A stretch of DNA of 64,000 nucleotides, from contig NZ_BSPP01000005.1 of the NCBI RefSeq assembly GCF_030161095.1, forward strand, positions 1 to 64,000, written 5' to 3'. This DNA comes from Cypionkella aquatica. GTDB taxonomy: Bacteria; Pseudomonadota; Alphaproteobacteria; Rhodobacterales; Rhodobacteraceae. The translations under genes and the position numbers were made by a program. The notes under the pieces were generated by a model, which was not told the DNA's origin, made no database searches, and saw only the letters and a program-made list of their open reading frames with translations. Shown one piece after another: positions 56,120 through 64,000 of the stretch; positions within the stretch are counted from its first letter, which is position 1, and every line of letters starts with the position of its first letter.

Positions 56120-57280
56120 ATGTCCACTCTCTCCGAATCCCGCCCAACCGCCTGTATCGCGCTCTCTGATGGCTCGGTGTTCTATGGCCATGGCTTTGGC
56201 GCGGTGGGGGAAACGGTGGCGGAACTGGTGTTCAACACCGCAATGACCGGCTATCAGGAAATCATGACAGACCCCTCCTATGCGGGCCAAGTCGTGACCT
56301 TTACCTTCCCGCATATCGGCAACACCGGCGTCACCCCCGAGGATGACGAGACCGCCACCCCAGTCGCCGCAGGCATGGTGGTGAAATGGGACCCGACCGA
56401 ACCTTCAAACTGGCGCGCAACCACCGATCTGCAAGCATGGCTGGCGCAAAAGGGCCGCATCGGAATCGGTGGCATCGACACCCGCCGCCTGACCCGCGCC
56501 ATCCGCCAGCAAGGCGCGCCGCATGTCTGCTTGGCGCATGATCCAGAGGGCAAATTCGACATCGGCGCGCTGGTTGCCAAAGCCCGCGCATGGAAAGGCC
56601 TTGTTGGACTTGATCTGGCGAAAGACGTGTCCTGCGCGCAATCCTACCGCTGGGATGAACAGCTTTGGGCTTGGCCCGCAGGGTACACCAAACGTGAGGG
56701 CACCGGCCTGCGCGTCGTCGCCATCGACTATGGTGCAAAACGCAACATCTTGCGCTGTCTCGCCTCTGCGGGCTGCGAAGTCACCGTCTTGCCCGCCACC
56801 GCCACCGCCGAAGACGTGCTGGCATTGAACCCCGAAGGCGTGTTCCTGTCGAACGGCCCCGGCGATCCGGCGGCGACTGGCAAATATGCCGTGCCGATGA
56901 TTCAGGGCGTGCTGGCGCGCGATCTGCCCTTGTTCGGAATTTGCCTTGGCCATCAGATGCTTGCACTGGCGTTGGGGGCCACCACGGTCAAAATGAACCA
57001 CGGCCACCACGGCGCCAACCATCCGGTGAAAGACATCACCACCGGCAAGGTCGAGATCACCTCGATGAACCACGGCTTCACCGTTGACAGCCAAACCCTG
57101 CCAAAGGGCGTCTCGGAAACCCATGTCTCGCTGTTTGATGGCTCCAACTGCGGCATCGCCGTCGATGGCAAACCGATCTTCTCGGTGCAATACCACCCCG
57201 AGGCATCGCCCGGCCCGCAAGACAGCTATTACCTGTTTGAGCGGTTTGCCGAAGCGATGCGCGCCCGCCGCGCGGCCTGA
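56120..57280 (+). CDS. carA: Carbamoyl-phosphate synthase small subunit
   Basis: 386 residues. The class I glutamine amidotransferase releases ammonia for carbamoyl phosphate in arginine and pyrimidine synthesis. The N-terminal CPSase domain (GYQEIMTDPSYAGQVVTFTFPHIGNTG) is followed by the GATase domain: the nucleophile Cys in LFGICLGHQML near residue 276 and the His/Glu pair in VQYHPEASPGP near residue 358. CAGGAG is 9 bases before the start. carB is not in the window. Confidence 0.97.
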   Translation: MSTLSESRPTACIALSDGSVFYGHGFGAVGETVAELVFNTAMTGYQEIMTDPSYAGQVVTFTFPHIGNTGVTPEDDETATPVAAGMVVKWDPTEPSNWRATTDLQAWLAQKGRIGIGGIDTRRLTRAIRQQGAPHVCLAHDPEGKFDIGALVAKARAWKGLVGLDLAKDVSCAQSYRWDEQLWAWPAGYTKREGTGLRVVAIDYGAKRNILRCLASAGCEVTVLPATATAEDVLALNPEGVFLSNGPGDPAATGKYAVPMIQGVLARDLPLFGICLGHQMLALALGATTVKMNHGHHGANHPVKDITTGKVEITSMNHGFTVDSQTLPKGVSETHVSLFDGSNCGIAVDGKPIFSVQYHPEASPGPQDSYYLFERFAEAMRARRAA

Positions 57281-57314
57281 TCTGCCGCGATCACGCCGGT
57301 TCCTCTGGTTTAGT

Positions 57315-57330
57315 TAATCAATCATTAACC
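57315..57330 (+). promoter_or_regulatory. Perfect CtrA-type box upstream of the MshEN-GT2 gene
   Basis: TTAA (57315-57318), seven bases, TTAAC (57326-57330) matches the full CtrA consensus. It ends 37 bases before the start of the glycosyltransferase and lies in the only non-coding stretch ahead of it, so it is well placed to control that gene. Confidence 0.72.
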
Positions 57331-57367
57331 CTCCGGGTGCAGTCTGTCGCGGCTGCCCGGAGGTGTG

Positions 57368-59239
57368 ATGGCCGTTACCCCGCTTCGACCGATCAACCGC
57401 TTTGCGCCCGGCTTGGCCGTGGCGCAGCCTGCGGTATTGGCAAAGCCCACGCTGCAAACATTGGCGGCCAAACTGATGCAAAACGGGCTGGTGCCGCCGC
57501 ATATCATCCTGCAAGCGCTCGCCCAACAAGACAGCCGCCGCAAACATCTTGCCGATATGCTGCTGGCCCGCAGCGCAGTGCCACCTTCTGTGCTTTACGA
57601 CGCAATAGCGGCGCATTGGCAGGTTGGCCGCGTCGATCTTGCAGCCCTGCCGCCCGATCCGCGCCTGACATCACACCTCGATCACGTCAGCGCCTTGCGG
57701 TTCGGCCTGCTGCCTTGGTGTAAAACCGGGCATGTCACGGTGATTGTGACCGCCTACCCCGACACGTTCCACCAGCACAGCGCATGGCTGGAACGCATCT
57801 TCGGCCCGGTTGCGATGGCTGTGGCACCCATGCTCGCTATCGAGGACGCCTTGCTGGCGGTGCATGGCGCAGCGCTGGCCACAGCCTCAGAAACCCGGGT
57901 CAATGCTGCGGAGAGTTGCCGCGCCTATCATACCACAACCCTGCAGCGCCCCGCCGCAGGGATTGTCGTGGCCATGATCGCCTTTGCACTGTTTCAACCG
58001 GTTGCCGCGATGGTTTGGCTGTTTGCACTGGCGCTTGGTGCGATGCTTTCGTCCAATATCATGAAACTGATCGCGTTTATTCTGATGCACAGGCCGCAAA
58101 CGCAACCGCAAAGCAAACCCGCCATTGTCGCGCATCTGCCAATTGTGTCCGTCATGGTGGCGCTCTACCGCGAAAGCAACATCGCCACCCAACTGACAGC
58201 GCGACTGGATCGGCTGATCTACCCGCGCGAATTGCTCGATATCCTGCTGGTGGTCGAGGCCGAAGATCAGATGACCCGCGATGCGCTCGGCAGCGCCGAT
58301 CTGCCGGGCTGGATGCGGGTGATCGTGGTGCCTGACGGCAGCGTCAAAACCAAGCCGCGCGCGCTGAACTATGCGCTGGATCATTGCCGGGGCGCAATTG
58401 TCGGCATTTATGACGCCGAAGACGCACCAGAGCCTGACCAGCTGCAAAAAGTGGTGGATCGCTTTCACCAGCGCGGCCCCGAAGTCGTCTGCCTGCAAGG
58501 CCAACTTGAATACTACAATCCGCGCAGCAACTGGTTGGCGCGCTGCTTCACCATCGAATACGCCTCGTGGTTCCGCATGTTCCTGCCGGGGATTGAACGG
58601 ATGGGATTGGCTATTCCACTTGGCGGCACCACCTTGTTCTTTCGCCGCTCTGCGCTTGAGGAACTTGGGGGTTGGGATGCCCAAAACGTCACCGAAGACG
58701 CCGATCTGGGGCTACGCCTGTTCCGTCACGGGTATCGCACCGAATTGATCGACACCACCACCTTTGAGGAAGCCAACTGCCGTTCCTTTCCATGGGTCAA
58801 GCAACGCTCGCGCTGGATCAAGGGCTATATGATGACATGGATCACCCATATGCGCGACCCGCGCTTGTTGTGGCAACAGCTTGGGGCGCGGTGCTTCATC
58901 GGCTTTCAGGTGCAGTTTCTGGGCTCGATCCTGCAAACATTACTGGCGCCTTTGCTATGGTCGCTCTGGCTGACGCCCTTGGGCTTTCACCACCCGTTCA
59001 GCAGTGCGATTGGTGCAGATGCCTTCCGCGCCATCTATATCTCGATGATCGCCACCACGGTGCTTAGCCTTGTGTTTGACATCGCAGGCATGCGCCGCAC
59101 GCAGCATCGGCTGAACCCGCTTTGGGCGCTGACCTTGCACTTTTATCATCCGCTGGCCACCTTGGCCGGCTACAAGGCCCTGTGGGAGTTGATGACCAAG
59201 CCGTTCTATTGGGACAAAACCAGTCACGGCCATTTTTGA
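57368..59239 (+). CDS. MshEN-domain GT2 glycosyltransferase, membrane-bound
   Basis: 623 residues. The N-terminal part (about 28-170) matches the T2SSE_N/MshEN domain: LAAKLMQNGLVPPHIILQALAQQ, a weaker second repeat, then RVDLAALPPDPRLTSHL and VTVIVTAYPD. MshEN domains can bind c-di-GMP; here the RLGxxL parts are degenerate. Two transmembrane helices (about 195-240) precede a GT2 domain with the cellulose-synthase-like motifs DAED (349-352), TED (442-444) and QRSRW (479-483). Further hydrophobic helices end the protein. It should polymerise or transfer a sugar across the membrane. GGAGG lies just before the start. A CtrA-type box is upstream. Confidence 0.88.
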   Translation: MAVTPLRPINRFAPGLAVAQPAVLAKPTLQTLAAKLMQNGLVPPHIILQALAQQDSRRKHLADMLLARSAVPPSVLYDAIAAHWQVGRVDLAALPPDPRLTSHLDHVSALRFGLLPWCKTGHVTVIVTAYPDTFHQHSAWLERIFGPVAMAVAPMLAIEDALLAVHGAALATASETRVNAAESCRAYHTTTLQRPAAGIVVAMIAFALFQPVAAMVWLFALALGAMLSSNIMKLIAFILMHRPQTQPQSKPAIVAHLPIVSVMVALYRESNIATQLTARLDRLIYPRELLDILLVVEAEDQMTRDALGSADLPGWMRVIVVPDGSVKTKPRALNYALDHCRGAIVGIYDAEDAPEPDQLQKVVDRFHQRGPEVVCLQGQLEYYNPRSNWLARCFTIEYASWFRMFLPGIERMGLAIPLGGTTLFFRRSALEELGGWDAQNVTEDADLGLRLFRHGYRTELIDTTTFEEANCRSFPWVKQRSRWIKGYMMTWITHMRDPRLLWQQLGARCFIGFQVQFLGSILQTLLAPLLWSLWLTPLGFHHPFSSAIGADAFRAIYISMIATTVLSLVFDIAGMRRTQHRLNPLWALTLHFYHPLATLAGYKALWELMTKPFYWDKTSHGHF

Positions 59240-59275
59240 TCTCTGGCCCGCCGCACCAGCTACAACCCGCTGAAA

Positions 59276-59911
59276 TCAGCGCGTTTTCAGCTCTCCCGCA
59301 TCGACCCGCAGCCGGGTTTCAAACGCTTTAGAGATATGCGATTTCAACGCCAGATACGCCGCCTCACCGTCATGCGCCTCTATCGCGCGCACGATCTGAT
59401 CATGCTCGGCCAAGGCCACCTCATCGCGCCCCGCCGCCGCAAATGTCGTCGTCGCCATCAACGCCATCGAACGGTGGACCAGATCCAATTGCTGCACCAA
59501 AAACCGATTGTGGCTGGCCAGATGGATCAGCCGATGAAACCGCTTGTTGGCCCGGCTCAGCACCCGCGGATCCCCGCCCAAAAGACCGCGATCCTCTTCA
59601 ACCATGCCGCGCAGCACCCGGATTTCTTCATCCGACGCATGCCGTGCCGCCAGCCGTGCCGCCAAGCCTTCCAACTCCGTGCGCACGACATAAAGTTCAG
59701 CCAGTTGGTTGTGGTCCAGTGACGCCACGATCAGACTACGCCCGTCCCGCGTCAGCATGCCTTGAGTTTCAAGCCGTTGCAAAGCCTCGCGCACCGGGGT
59801 GCGAGACACGCCCAACCGCTCGGCGAGCTCAGATTCAACCAGCCGATCGCCGGGTTTATGAACCCCGGCCTCGATCGAATCGAGGATCAACGTGTATGCG
59901 TCTTTCTGCAC
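59276..59911 (-). CDS. GntR-family (FadR-type) transcriptional regulator
   Basis: 211 residues. The N-terminal winged helix has LVESELAERLGVSRTPVREALQRLETQGML (about residues 23-52). The C-terminal all-helical FCD domain (about 75-205) has the metal-binding pattern RANKRFHRLIHLASHN and DEVALAEHDQIVRAIEAHDGEAAYLALKSHI. The start is GTG with CAGGAG 8 bases upstream. A longer open frame continuing over the divergent HAD gene is spurious. The regulated genes are not evident; it is divergent from the nucleotidase gene by 90 bases. Confidence 0.9.
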   Translation of the reverse strand: MQKDAYTLILDSIEAGVHKPGDRLVESELAERLGVSRTPVREALQRLETQGMLTRDGRSLIVASLDHNQLAELYVVRTELEGLAARLAARHASDEEIRVLRGMVEEDRGLLGGDPRVLSRANKRFHRLIHLASHNRFLVQQLDLVHRSMALMATTTFAAAGRDEVALAEHDQIVRAIEAHDGEAAYLALKSHISKAFETRLRVDAGELKTR

Positions 59912-60001
59912 GGCGGGCTCCTGTTTATGGCGCGACACTAAACGCCCGCGCCGCAGGATCAAGCGATTGCTGTCGTGAAATCTTCGCGCTATCTCTGCAC
60001 C

Positions 60002-60646
60002 ATGGTTAAAAATCAGTTCCAACACGTCACCACTTGGGTCTTCGACCTCGACAACACGCTGTATCCGCCGCAATTCCGGCTGTTCGACCAGATCGAGGTT
60101 CGGATGACCGCCTATGTGATGAATGCGCTTGGGGTCGGAAAGACCGAGGCTGATCGCTTGCGTCAGCACTATTGGGACAGCTACGGCACCACCCTCGCCG
60201 GTCTGATGCGTGAACATGCGCTTGATCCCGCGCCCTATCTTTCCGATGTGCATGACATTGATTTCACTGTGCTTCCTGCCGACCCACAGCTGGCGCGCAC
60301 CATCAGCGCCCTGCCCGGTCGCCGCATTGTCTACACCAACGCCTGCGCCCCCTACGCCCATCGCGTGCTCGAGGCGCGCGGCCTCACTGGCCTGTTTGAT
60401 GCGGTTTACGGCGTCGAGCACGCGGGCTTTCGCCCAAAGCCGGAACGCGCCGCCTTTGAAGCGATCTTTGCCCAAGACGGCGTAGACCCAACCACAGCCG
60501 CGATGTTCGAGGACGATCCGCGTAATCTGATGGCCCCACATCAGATGGGGATGAAAACCGTGCATGTAGCCCCCAAGGCTTTGAAGTCGCTGCATATTCA
60601 GCATCACACCGATGATCTGGCAGCCTTCCTTGCCACGCTGATCTGA
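60002..60646 (+). CDS. Pyrimidine 5-prime-nucleotidase-like HAD hydrolase
   Basis: 214-residue HAD phosphatase. Motif I is VFDLDNTLYPPQFRLF (nucleophile Asp near residue 14), motif II is IVYTNACAPYA, motif III Lys is in HAGFRPKPERAAFE, and motif IV is MFEDDPRNLMAPHQMGMKTV. The DNTLYP pattern is that of SDT1/YjjG-type pyrimidine nucleotidases. The ATG at 60002 is preferred; an in-frame start at 59975 is less likely. Confidence 0.92.
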   Translation: MVKNQFQHVTTWVFDLDNTLYPPQFRLFDQIEVRMTAYVMNALGVGKTEADRLRQHYWDSYGTTLAGLMREHALDPAPYLSDVHDIDFTVLPADPQLARTISALPGRRIVYTNACAPYAHRVLEARGLTGLFDAVYGVEHAGFRPKPERAAFEAIFAQDGVDPTTAAMFEDDPRNLMAPHQMGMKTVHVAPKALKSLHIQHHTDDLAAFLATLI

Positions 60647-60715
60647 CCCAACCGAGACGCTTTGTCGCTTCGCTTTCGGCCACAGCCGCGCTAAATTCGC
60701 AGCAAAGGGGCCGCC

Positions 60716-61915
60716 ATGACACGCATTTCCGCTGATATTCTGATCTCTGGTGGCGGGGTGGCGGGTCTGACCGCTGCCGCCGCTTTCGGCACTTTGGGCT
60801 TTTCGGTGCTCTGCGCCGACCCCACCCCCCCGGTCACCACGGCCGAGGCCGAGGGCGCCGATCTGCGCACCACCGCATTTTTGCAGCCCTCAATCCCGGT
60901 GCTGGAGGCCGCTGGCCTGTGGGATCGCCTTGCGCCGCATGCCGCCGCCTTGCAGATCATGCGGATCGTGGACGCCGGCGGTGAGGTTGCAGAGCCGCGT
61001 GTTATCAAAGACTTCGACGCTGCTGATCTCTCGGACAAGCCCTTCGGCTGGAACCTGCCAAACTGGCTGCTGCGCCGCGAAATGCTCGCCCGGCTTGGTG
61101 ATCTGCCCAATGTGACCTTTCTGCCCGGCATTGCAACGACGGCCCTGCTGACGCGAGAGGCTGAAGCCATCGTGTCGCTGTCAGATGGCCGCAAGATCAA
61201 CGCCAAACTGGTGATCGCCGCCGATGGCCGCCATTCAACCATGCGGCAAGCCCTTGGAATCCCCGTTAAAACCATCCGCTATGGTCAAAAGGCCGTGACC
61301 TTCGCCGTCAACCATCCAATCCCGCACAACAACGTCTCGACCGAAATTCACCGCTCGGGTGGCCCATTCACGCTGGTGCCGCTGCCAGATCGCAATGGCC
61401 TGCCCTGCTCTGCCGTGGTCTGGATGGAAACCGGCCCCGAAGCGCAGCGCCTGTCTGCCCTGCCTGTGCCCGAGTTCCAGGCCGCGATCAACGCCCGCTC
61501 CTGCCAGATTCTGGGGCCATTGACGCTGGCATCGCGCCGCACGATCTGGCCGATCATTGCCCAAATCGCCGCGCGCATGTCGGGTGAGCGCACCGCTTTG
61601 ATGGCCGAGGCCGCGCATGTCGTCCCCCCGATCGGCGCGCAGGGTTTGAACATGAGCCTGACCGACCTTGCGACGCTGCTTGATCTTGCGCAGGCCGATC
61701 CGGCCCAGATCGGCAGTGCCAAGATGCTGGAAACCTATCACCGCCGCCGTCATTTCGATGTGCAGGCGCGCGTGACCGGCATCGACGCGCTCAATCGCGC
61801 CTCGATGATCGAAGGCCAATTCCTGCGCGATCTGCGCGCAGGTGCTTTGAATATGTTCTATTCCGTCGCCCCGGTGCGCAAATCGCTGATGAAAGCCGGG
61901 TTGGGCCTGCGTTAA
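60716..61915 (+). CDS. UbiH/UbiF/COQ6-family FAD-dependent monooxygenase
   Basis: 399 residues. The FAD-binding GxGxxG-type motif is ILISGGGVAGLTAAAAF at the N-terminus, the DG motif is IAADGRHSTMRQALG near residue 165, and the second FAD motif is LMAEAAHVVPPIGAQGLNMSLTDLATL near residue 300, where GDAAH is altered to EAAH. Family members hydroxylate the ubiquinone ring; which carbon cannot be read from sequence. AAGGGG precedes the start. It converges with tex. Confidence 0.92.
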   Translation: MTRISADILISGGGVAGLTAAAAFGTLGFSVLCADPTPPVTTAEAEGADLRTTAFLQPSIPVLEAAGLWDRLAPHAAALQIMRIVDAGGEVAEPRVIKDFDAADLSDKPFGWNLPNWLLRREMLARLGDLPNVTFLPGIATTALLTREAEAIVSLSDGRKINAKLVIAADGRHSTMRQALGIPVKTIRYGQKAVTFAVNHPIPHNNVSTEIHRSGGPFTLVPLPDRNGLPCSAVVWMETGPEAQRLSALPVPEFQAAINARSCQILGPLTLASRRTIWPIIAQIAARMSGERTALMAEAAHVVPPIGAQGLNMSLTDLATLLDLAQADPAQIGSAKMLETYHRRRHFDVQARVTGIDALNRASMIEGQFLRDLRAGALNMFYSVAPVRKSLMKAGLGLR

Positions 61916-61927
61916 AGGGCGCCTGCG

Positions 61928-64000
61928 TTAACGGCTGTTAAACTTGCCCTTCAGCGCATCGGCAAAAGCGCTGCTGCCAGCCGATGATCCCGCCGAAGTC
62001 GGCAAAGGCTTGCCGCGTTGCGGTTGCGGGCTGCGATCCTGCTGCCGTTCCCGCAACTGCTCGCGCGCCTCGCCGCTGACGGATTTCATCGTCAGGCCAA
62101 TGCGCTTGCGCGGCACATCCACCTCGACCACACGCACCTTTACCACATCGCCCGCCTTAACCACTTCATGCGGGTCTTTAACGAATTTATCAGCAAGTTG
62201 GCTGACATGCACCAGCCCATCCTGATGCACGCCAATATCCACAAACGCGCCAAACGCCGCGACATTGGTGACGGTGCCTTCCAACATCATGCCGGGCTTC
62301 AGGTCTTTTATATCCTCAATCCCATCCGCGAAGGTCGCGGTTTTAAAGCTGGGGCGCGGGTCACGCGCGGGTTTTTCCAACTCGGCGAGAATGTCTTTCA
62401 CCGTCGGCAAACCGAATTTGGCATCAACAAAGCTGCGCGGGTCAAGCGCCTTCAACGCCGAGGGGTCCGCCATCAACGCCCGAATGTCCCGACCACAAGC
62501 AGCAACAATTTTTCGTGCCACATCATAGGCTTCCGGGTGAACCGAGCTTGCATCTAGCGGCTCTTTCCCGCCCGAAATCCGCAAGAATCCCGCCGCTTGT
62601 TCAAAGGCTTTCGGCCCAAGACGCGCGACTTTCAGCAACTCGCGCCGGGTGGCAAACGGTCCATTGGCATCGCGGTGGCTGACAATCGCTTCCGCCAGAC
62701 CGGGGCCAACCCCCGACACCCGCGCCAGCAGAGGGGCCGAGGCCGTGTTCAGGTCAACCCCCACCGCGTTCACCGCATCTTCCACCACGGCCTCAAGGCT
62801 GCGGCCCAGACGGTGCTGATCGACGTCGTGTTGATACTGGCCGACACCAATCGCTTTCGGCTCAATCTTAACCAATTCCGCCAGCGGATCCTGCAGCCGC
62901 CGCGCAATCGAAACCGCGCCGCGCAGCGACACATCCATGCCCGGGAACTCTTTCGCCGCCAATTCGCTGGCCGAATAAACCGAAGCCCCAGCTTCGGAGA
63001 CGATCACTTTGACCGGCTTTTCCGCACCCGGCAGCACGGCGAGCAAATCAGCCACCATCTTTTCGGTCTCCCGGCTGGCGGTGCCATTGCCGATTGAGAT
63101 CAGCTTGACGCCGTGCTTGGCGATCAGCTGCGCAATCACCACCTGCGCACCGCGCAGATCGTTTTTCGGCTGGAACGGATAGACGGTATCGGTGCCCAGA
63201 ACCTTGCCCGTCGCATCGACAACCGCAACCTTGACCCCGGTGCGAATCCCCGGATCAAGCCCCATCGTAGCCTTACCCCCTGCCGGAGCGGCCAACAGCA
63301 AGTCTTTCAAATTGCGCGCAAAAACCGCAATCGCTTCTGCTTCGGCCCGCTCGCGCAGCTCTGACATCAGATCCAGCGTCAGCGAGGTTTTCAGCTTGAC
63401 CCGCCACCCCCACGCCGCCGCCTCGCGCAGCCAAGCGTCGCCCAAACCGCGACCCGAGGCGCTGAGTGCCGCCGCACAAGCCCGCTCTGCCGGGCTGTCA
63501 CCCTTTGGCGCATCTGGATCAATGTCCAGATCAACGGTCAAAAAGCCCTCATTCTGCCCGCGCAGCATCGCCAGAACCCGGTGACTTGGCGCGCCGGCCC
63601 AAGCCTCATTATGCGCAAAATAATCAGAAAACTTCGCGCCCTCGGCCTCTTTGCCCGCGACGCCCTTGGCCTGCAAACGCCCAACCTGCTTCATATGGCT
63701 GCGCAAACGGCCCAGCAGGGCGGCATCCTCGGACAGCCCTTCGGCAACAATATCGCGCACGCCTTCCAGCGCGGCTTTCACATCAGGCACCGCTTCGGTC
63801 ACGAAGCCTTTCGCCAGAACCGCAGGGTCCGCCGCCCGATCCGCCAGAATCGCCTCGGCAAGCGGGGCCAGCCCATTTTCCCGCGCAATCATCGCCCTCG
63901 TGCGGCGTTTCGGCTTGTAGGGCAGGTAAATATCTTCCAGCTCGGCCTTGGTCGTGGCCTTCGCAAGTGCCGCCGACAAAACATCGGTCAGCTTTCCCTG
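61928..64000 (-). CDS. tex: Tex-family RNA-binding transcription accessory protein (5-prime end outside window)
   Basis: At least 690 residues are visible. The frame is open to the right edge of the window, and by family length roughly 90-100 N-terminal residues lie beyond it. Order: helical N-terminal domain, YqgF/RuvC-like domain with [16 protein letters not shown], helix-hairpin-helix region [30 protein letters not shown], and C-terminal S1 domain [33 protein letters not shown]. Then a Gln/Arg-rich tail. Tex binds nucleic acids and affects transcription. An internal ATG at 63979 is not the true start. Confidence 0.96.
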   Translation of the reverse strand, partial: QGKLTDVLSAALAKATTKAELEDIYLPYKPKRRTRAMIARENGLAPLAEAILADRAADPAVLAKGFVTEAVPDVKAALEGVRDIVAEGLSEDAALLGRLRSHMKQVGRLQAKGVAGKEAEGAKFSDYFAHNEAWAGAPSHRVLAMLRGQNEGFLTVDLDIDPDAPKGDSPAERACAAALSASGRGLGDAWLREAAAWGWRVKLKTSLTLDLMSELRERAEAEAIAVFARNLKDLLLAAPAGGKATMGLDPGIRTGVKVAVVDATGKVLGTDTVYPFQPKNDLRGAQVVIAQLIAKHGVKLISIGNGTASRETEKMVADLLAVLPGAEKPVKVIVSEAGASVYSASELAAKEFPGMDVSLRGAVSIARRLQDPLAELVKIEPKAIGVGQYQHDVDQHRLGRSLEAVVEDAVNAVGVDLNTASAPLLARVSGVGPGLAEAIVSHRDANGPFATRRELLKVARLGPKAFEQAAGFLRISGGKEPLDASSVHPEAYDVARKIVAACGRDIRALMADPSALKALDPRSFVDAKFGLPTVKDILAELEKPARDPRPSFKTATFADGIEDIKDLKPGMMLEGTVTNVAAFGAFVDIGVHQDGLVHVSQLADKFVKDPHEVVKAGDVVKVRVVEVDVPRKRIGLTMKSVSGEAREQLRERQQDRSPQPQRGKPLPTSAGSSAGSSAFADALKGKFNSR

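Noticed and set aside
59912-60607. Upstream extension of the GntR regulator frame
   Set aside because: It is antisense to the HAD nucleotidase, and a GTG with a good ribosome-binding site at 59911 gives the usual family length.
61928-61945. CtrA-like TTAA pair at the tex 3-prime end
   Set aside because: The spacing is six, not seven, bases and it lies within the coding end of tex.

Overview
The window looks like a chromosomal segment of a GC-rich alphaproteobacterium of the Rhodobacteraceae (Rhodobacter/Roseobacter-like). The evidence is the isolated F1 ATP synthase operon atpHAGDC without Fo genes, a CIRCE-controlled groESL pair, homospermidine synthase, a Hint-domain protein, DUF2125 and DUF2244 proteins, an FnrL-type box upstream of an aa3-type oxidase subunit I gene, and several CtrA-type boxes. 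I see no phage, insertion sequence, integron, CRISPR array or classical defence island. Nearly all genes are intact. The only gene cut by the window is tex at the right edge.

Layout. 1-9.8 kb: groEL/groES (minus) with CIRCE, then a plus-strand run of a TraB/GumN protein, a small membrane-anchored protein, family II pyrophosphatase, a HAD hydrolase, a MaoC hydratase, ribF, a YcgN-type protein and threonine aldolase, converging on an alpha/beta hydrolase and a kappa-GST-like isomerase. 10.4-17 kb: prs, an H-type lectin, and the F1 ATPase operon. 17.4-27.4 kb: an RTX-like calcium-binding protein, a methyltransferase divergent from gloB, clpA, a MotA/MotB-like pair whose MotB-like member has a very long coiled coil, and a ChaC cyclotransferase. 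27.4-33.4 kb: DUF2125, an operon hisC - prephenate dehydrogenase - extensin-like protein, homospermidine synthase and a UPF0114 membrane protein. 33.4-37.8 kb: rpsD, a Hint protein, an LpxR-like outer membrane protein and a class II histone-deacetylase-like enzyme. 38-44.3 kb: a tight operon of SPOR lipoprotein, D-Ala-D-Ala carboxypeptidase, tmk, holB, tatD, an MBL hydrolase and an AEC transporter. 44.3-49.9 kb: a minus-strand operon of a polyamine-type ABC importer with agmatinase. 50.3-64 kb: tRNA-Leu(GAG), lipB, ctaD, DUF2244, a VOC protein, a metzincin-like protease, YqeY, carA, an MshEN-GT2 glycosyltransferase, a GntR regulator, a HAD nucleotidase, a UbiH-family monooxygenase and tex.

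How the genes work together. Most are housekeeping (chaperones, ATP synthesis, respiration, nucleotide and amino acid synthesis, cell wall). A polyamine theme recurs: import and agmatine hydrolysis (44-50 kb), homospermidine synthesis (31-33 kb) and an acetylpolyamine-amidohydrolase-like enzyme (37 kb). A surface theme also recurs: LpxR-like enzyme, RTX protein, lectin, stator-like pair, and a glycosyltransferase with an MshEN (potentially c-di-GMP-responsive) N-terminus. That glycosyltransferase gene carries a perfect TTAA-N7-TTAAC CtrA-type box just upstream, and I regard it as the most interesting locus. Two more perfect CtrA-type boxes lie, oddly, between convergent genes.
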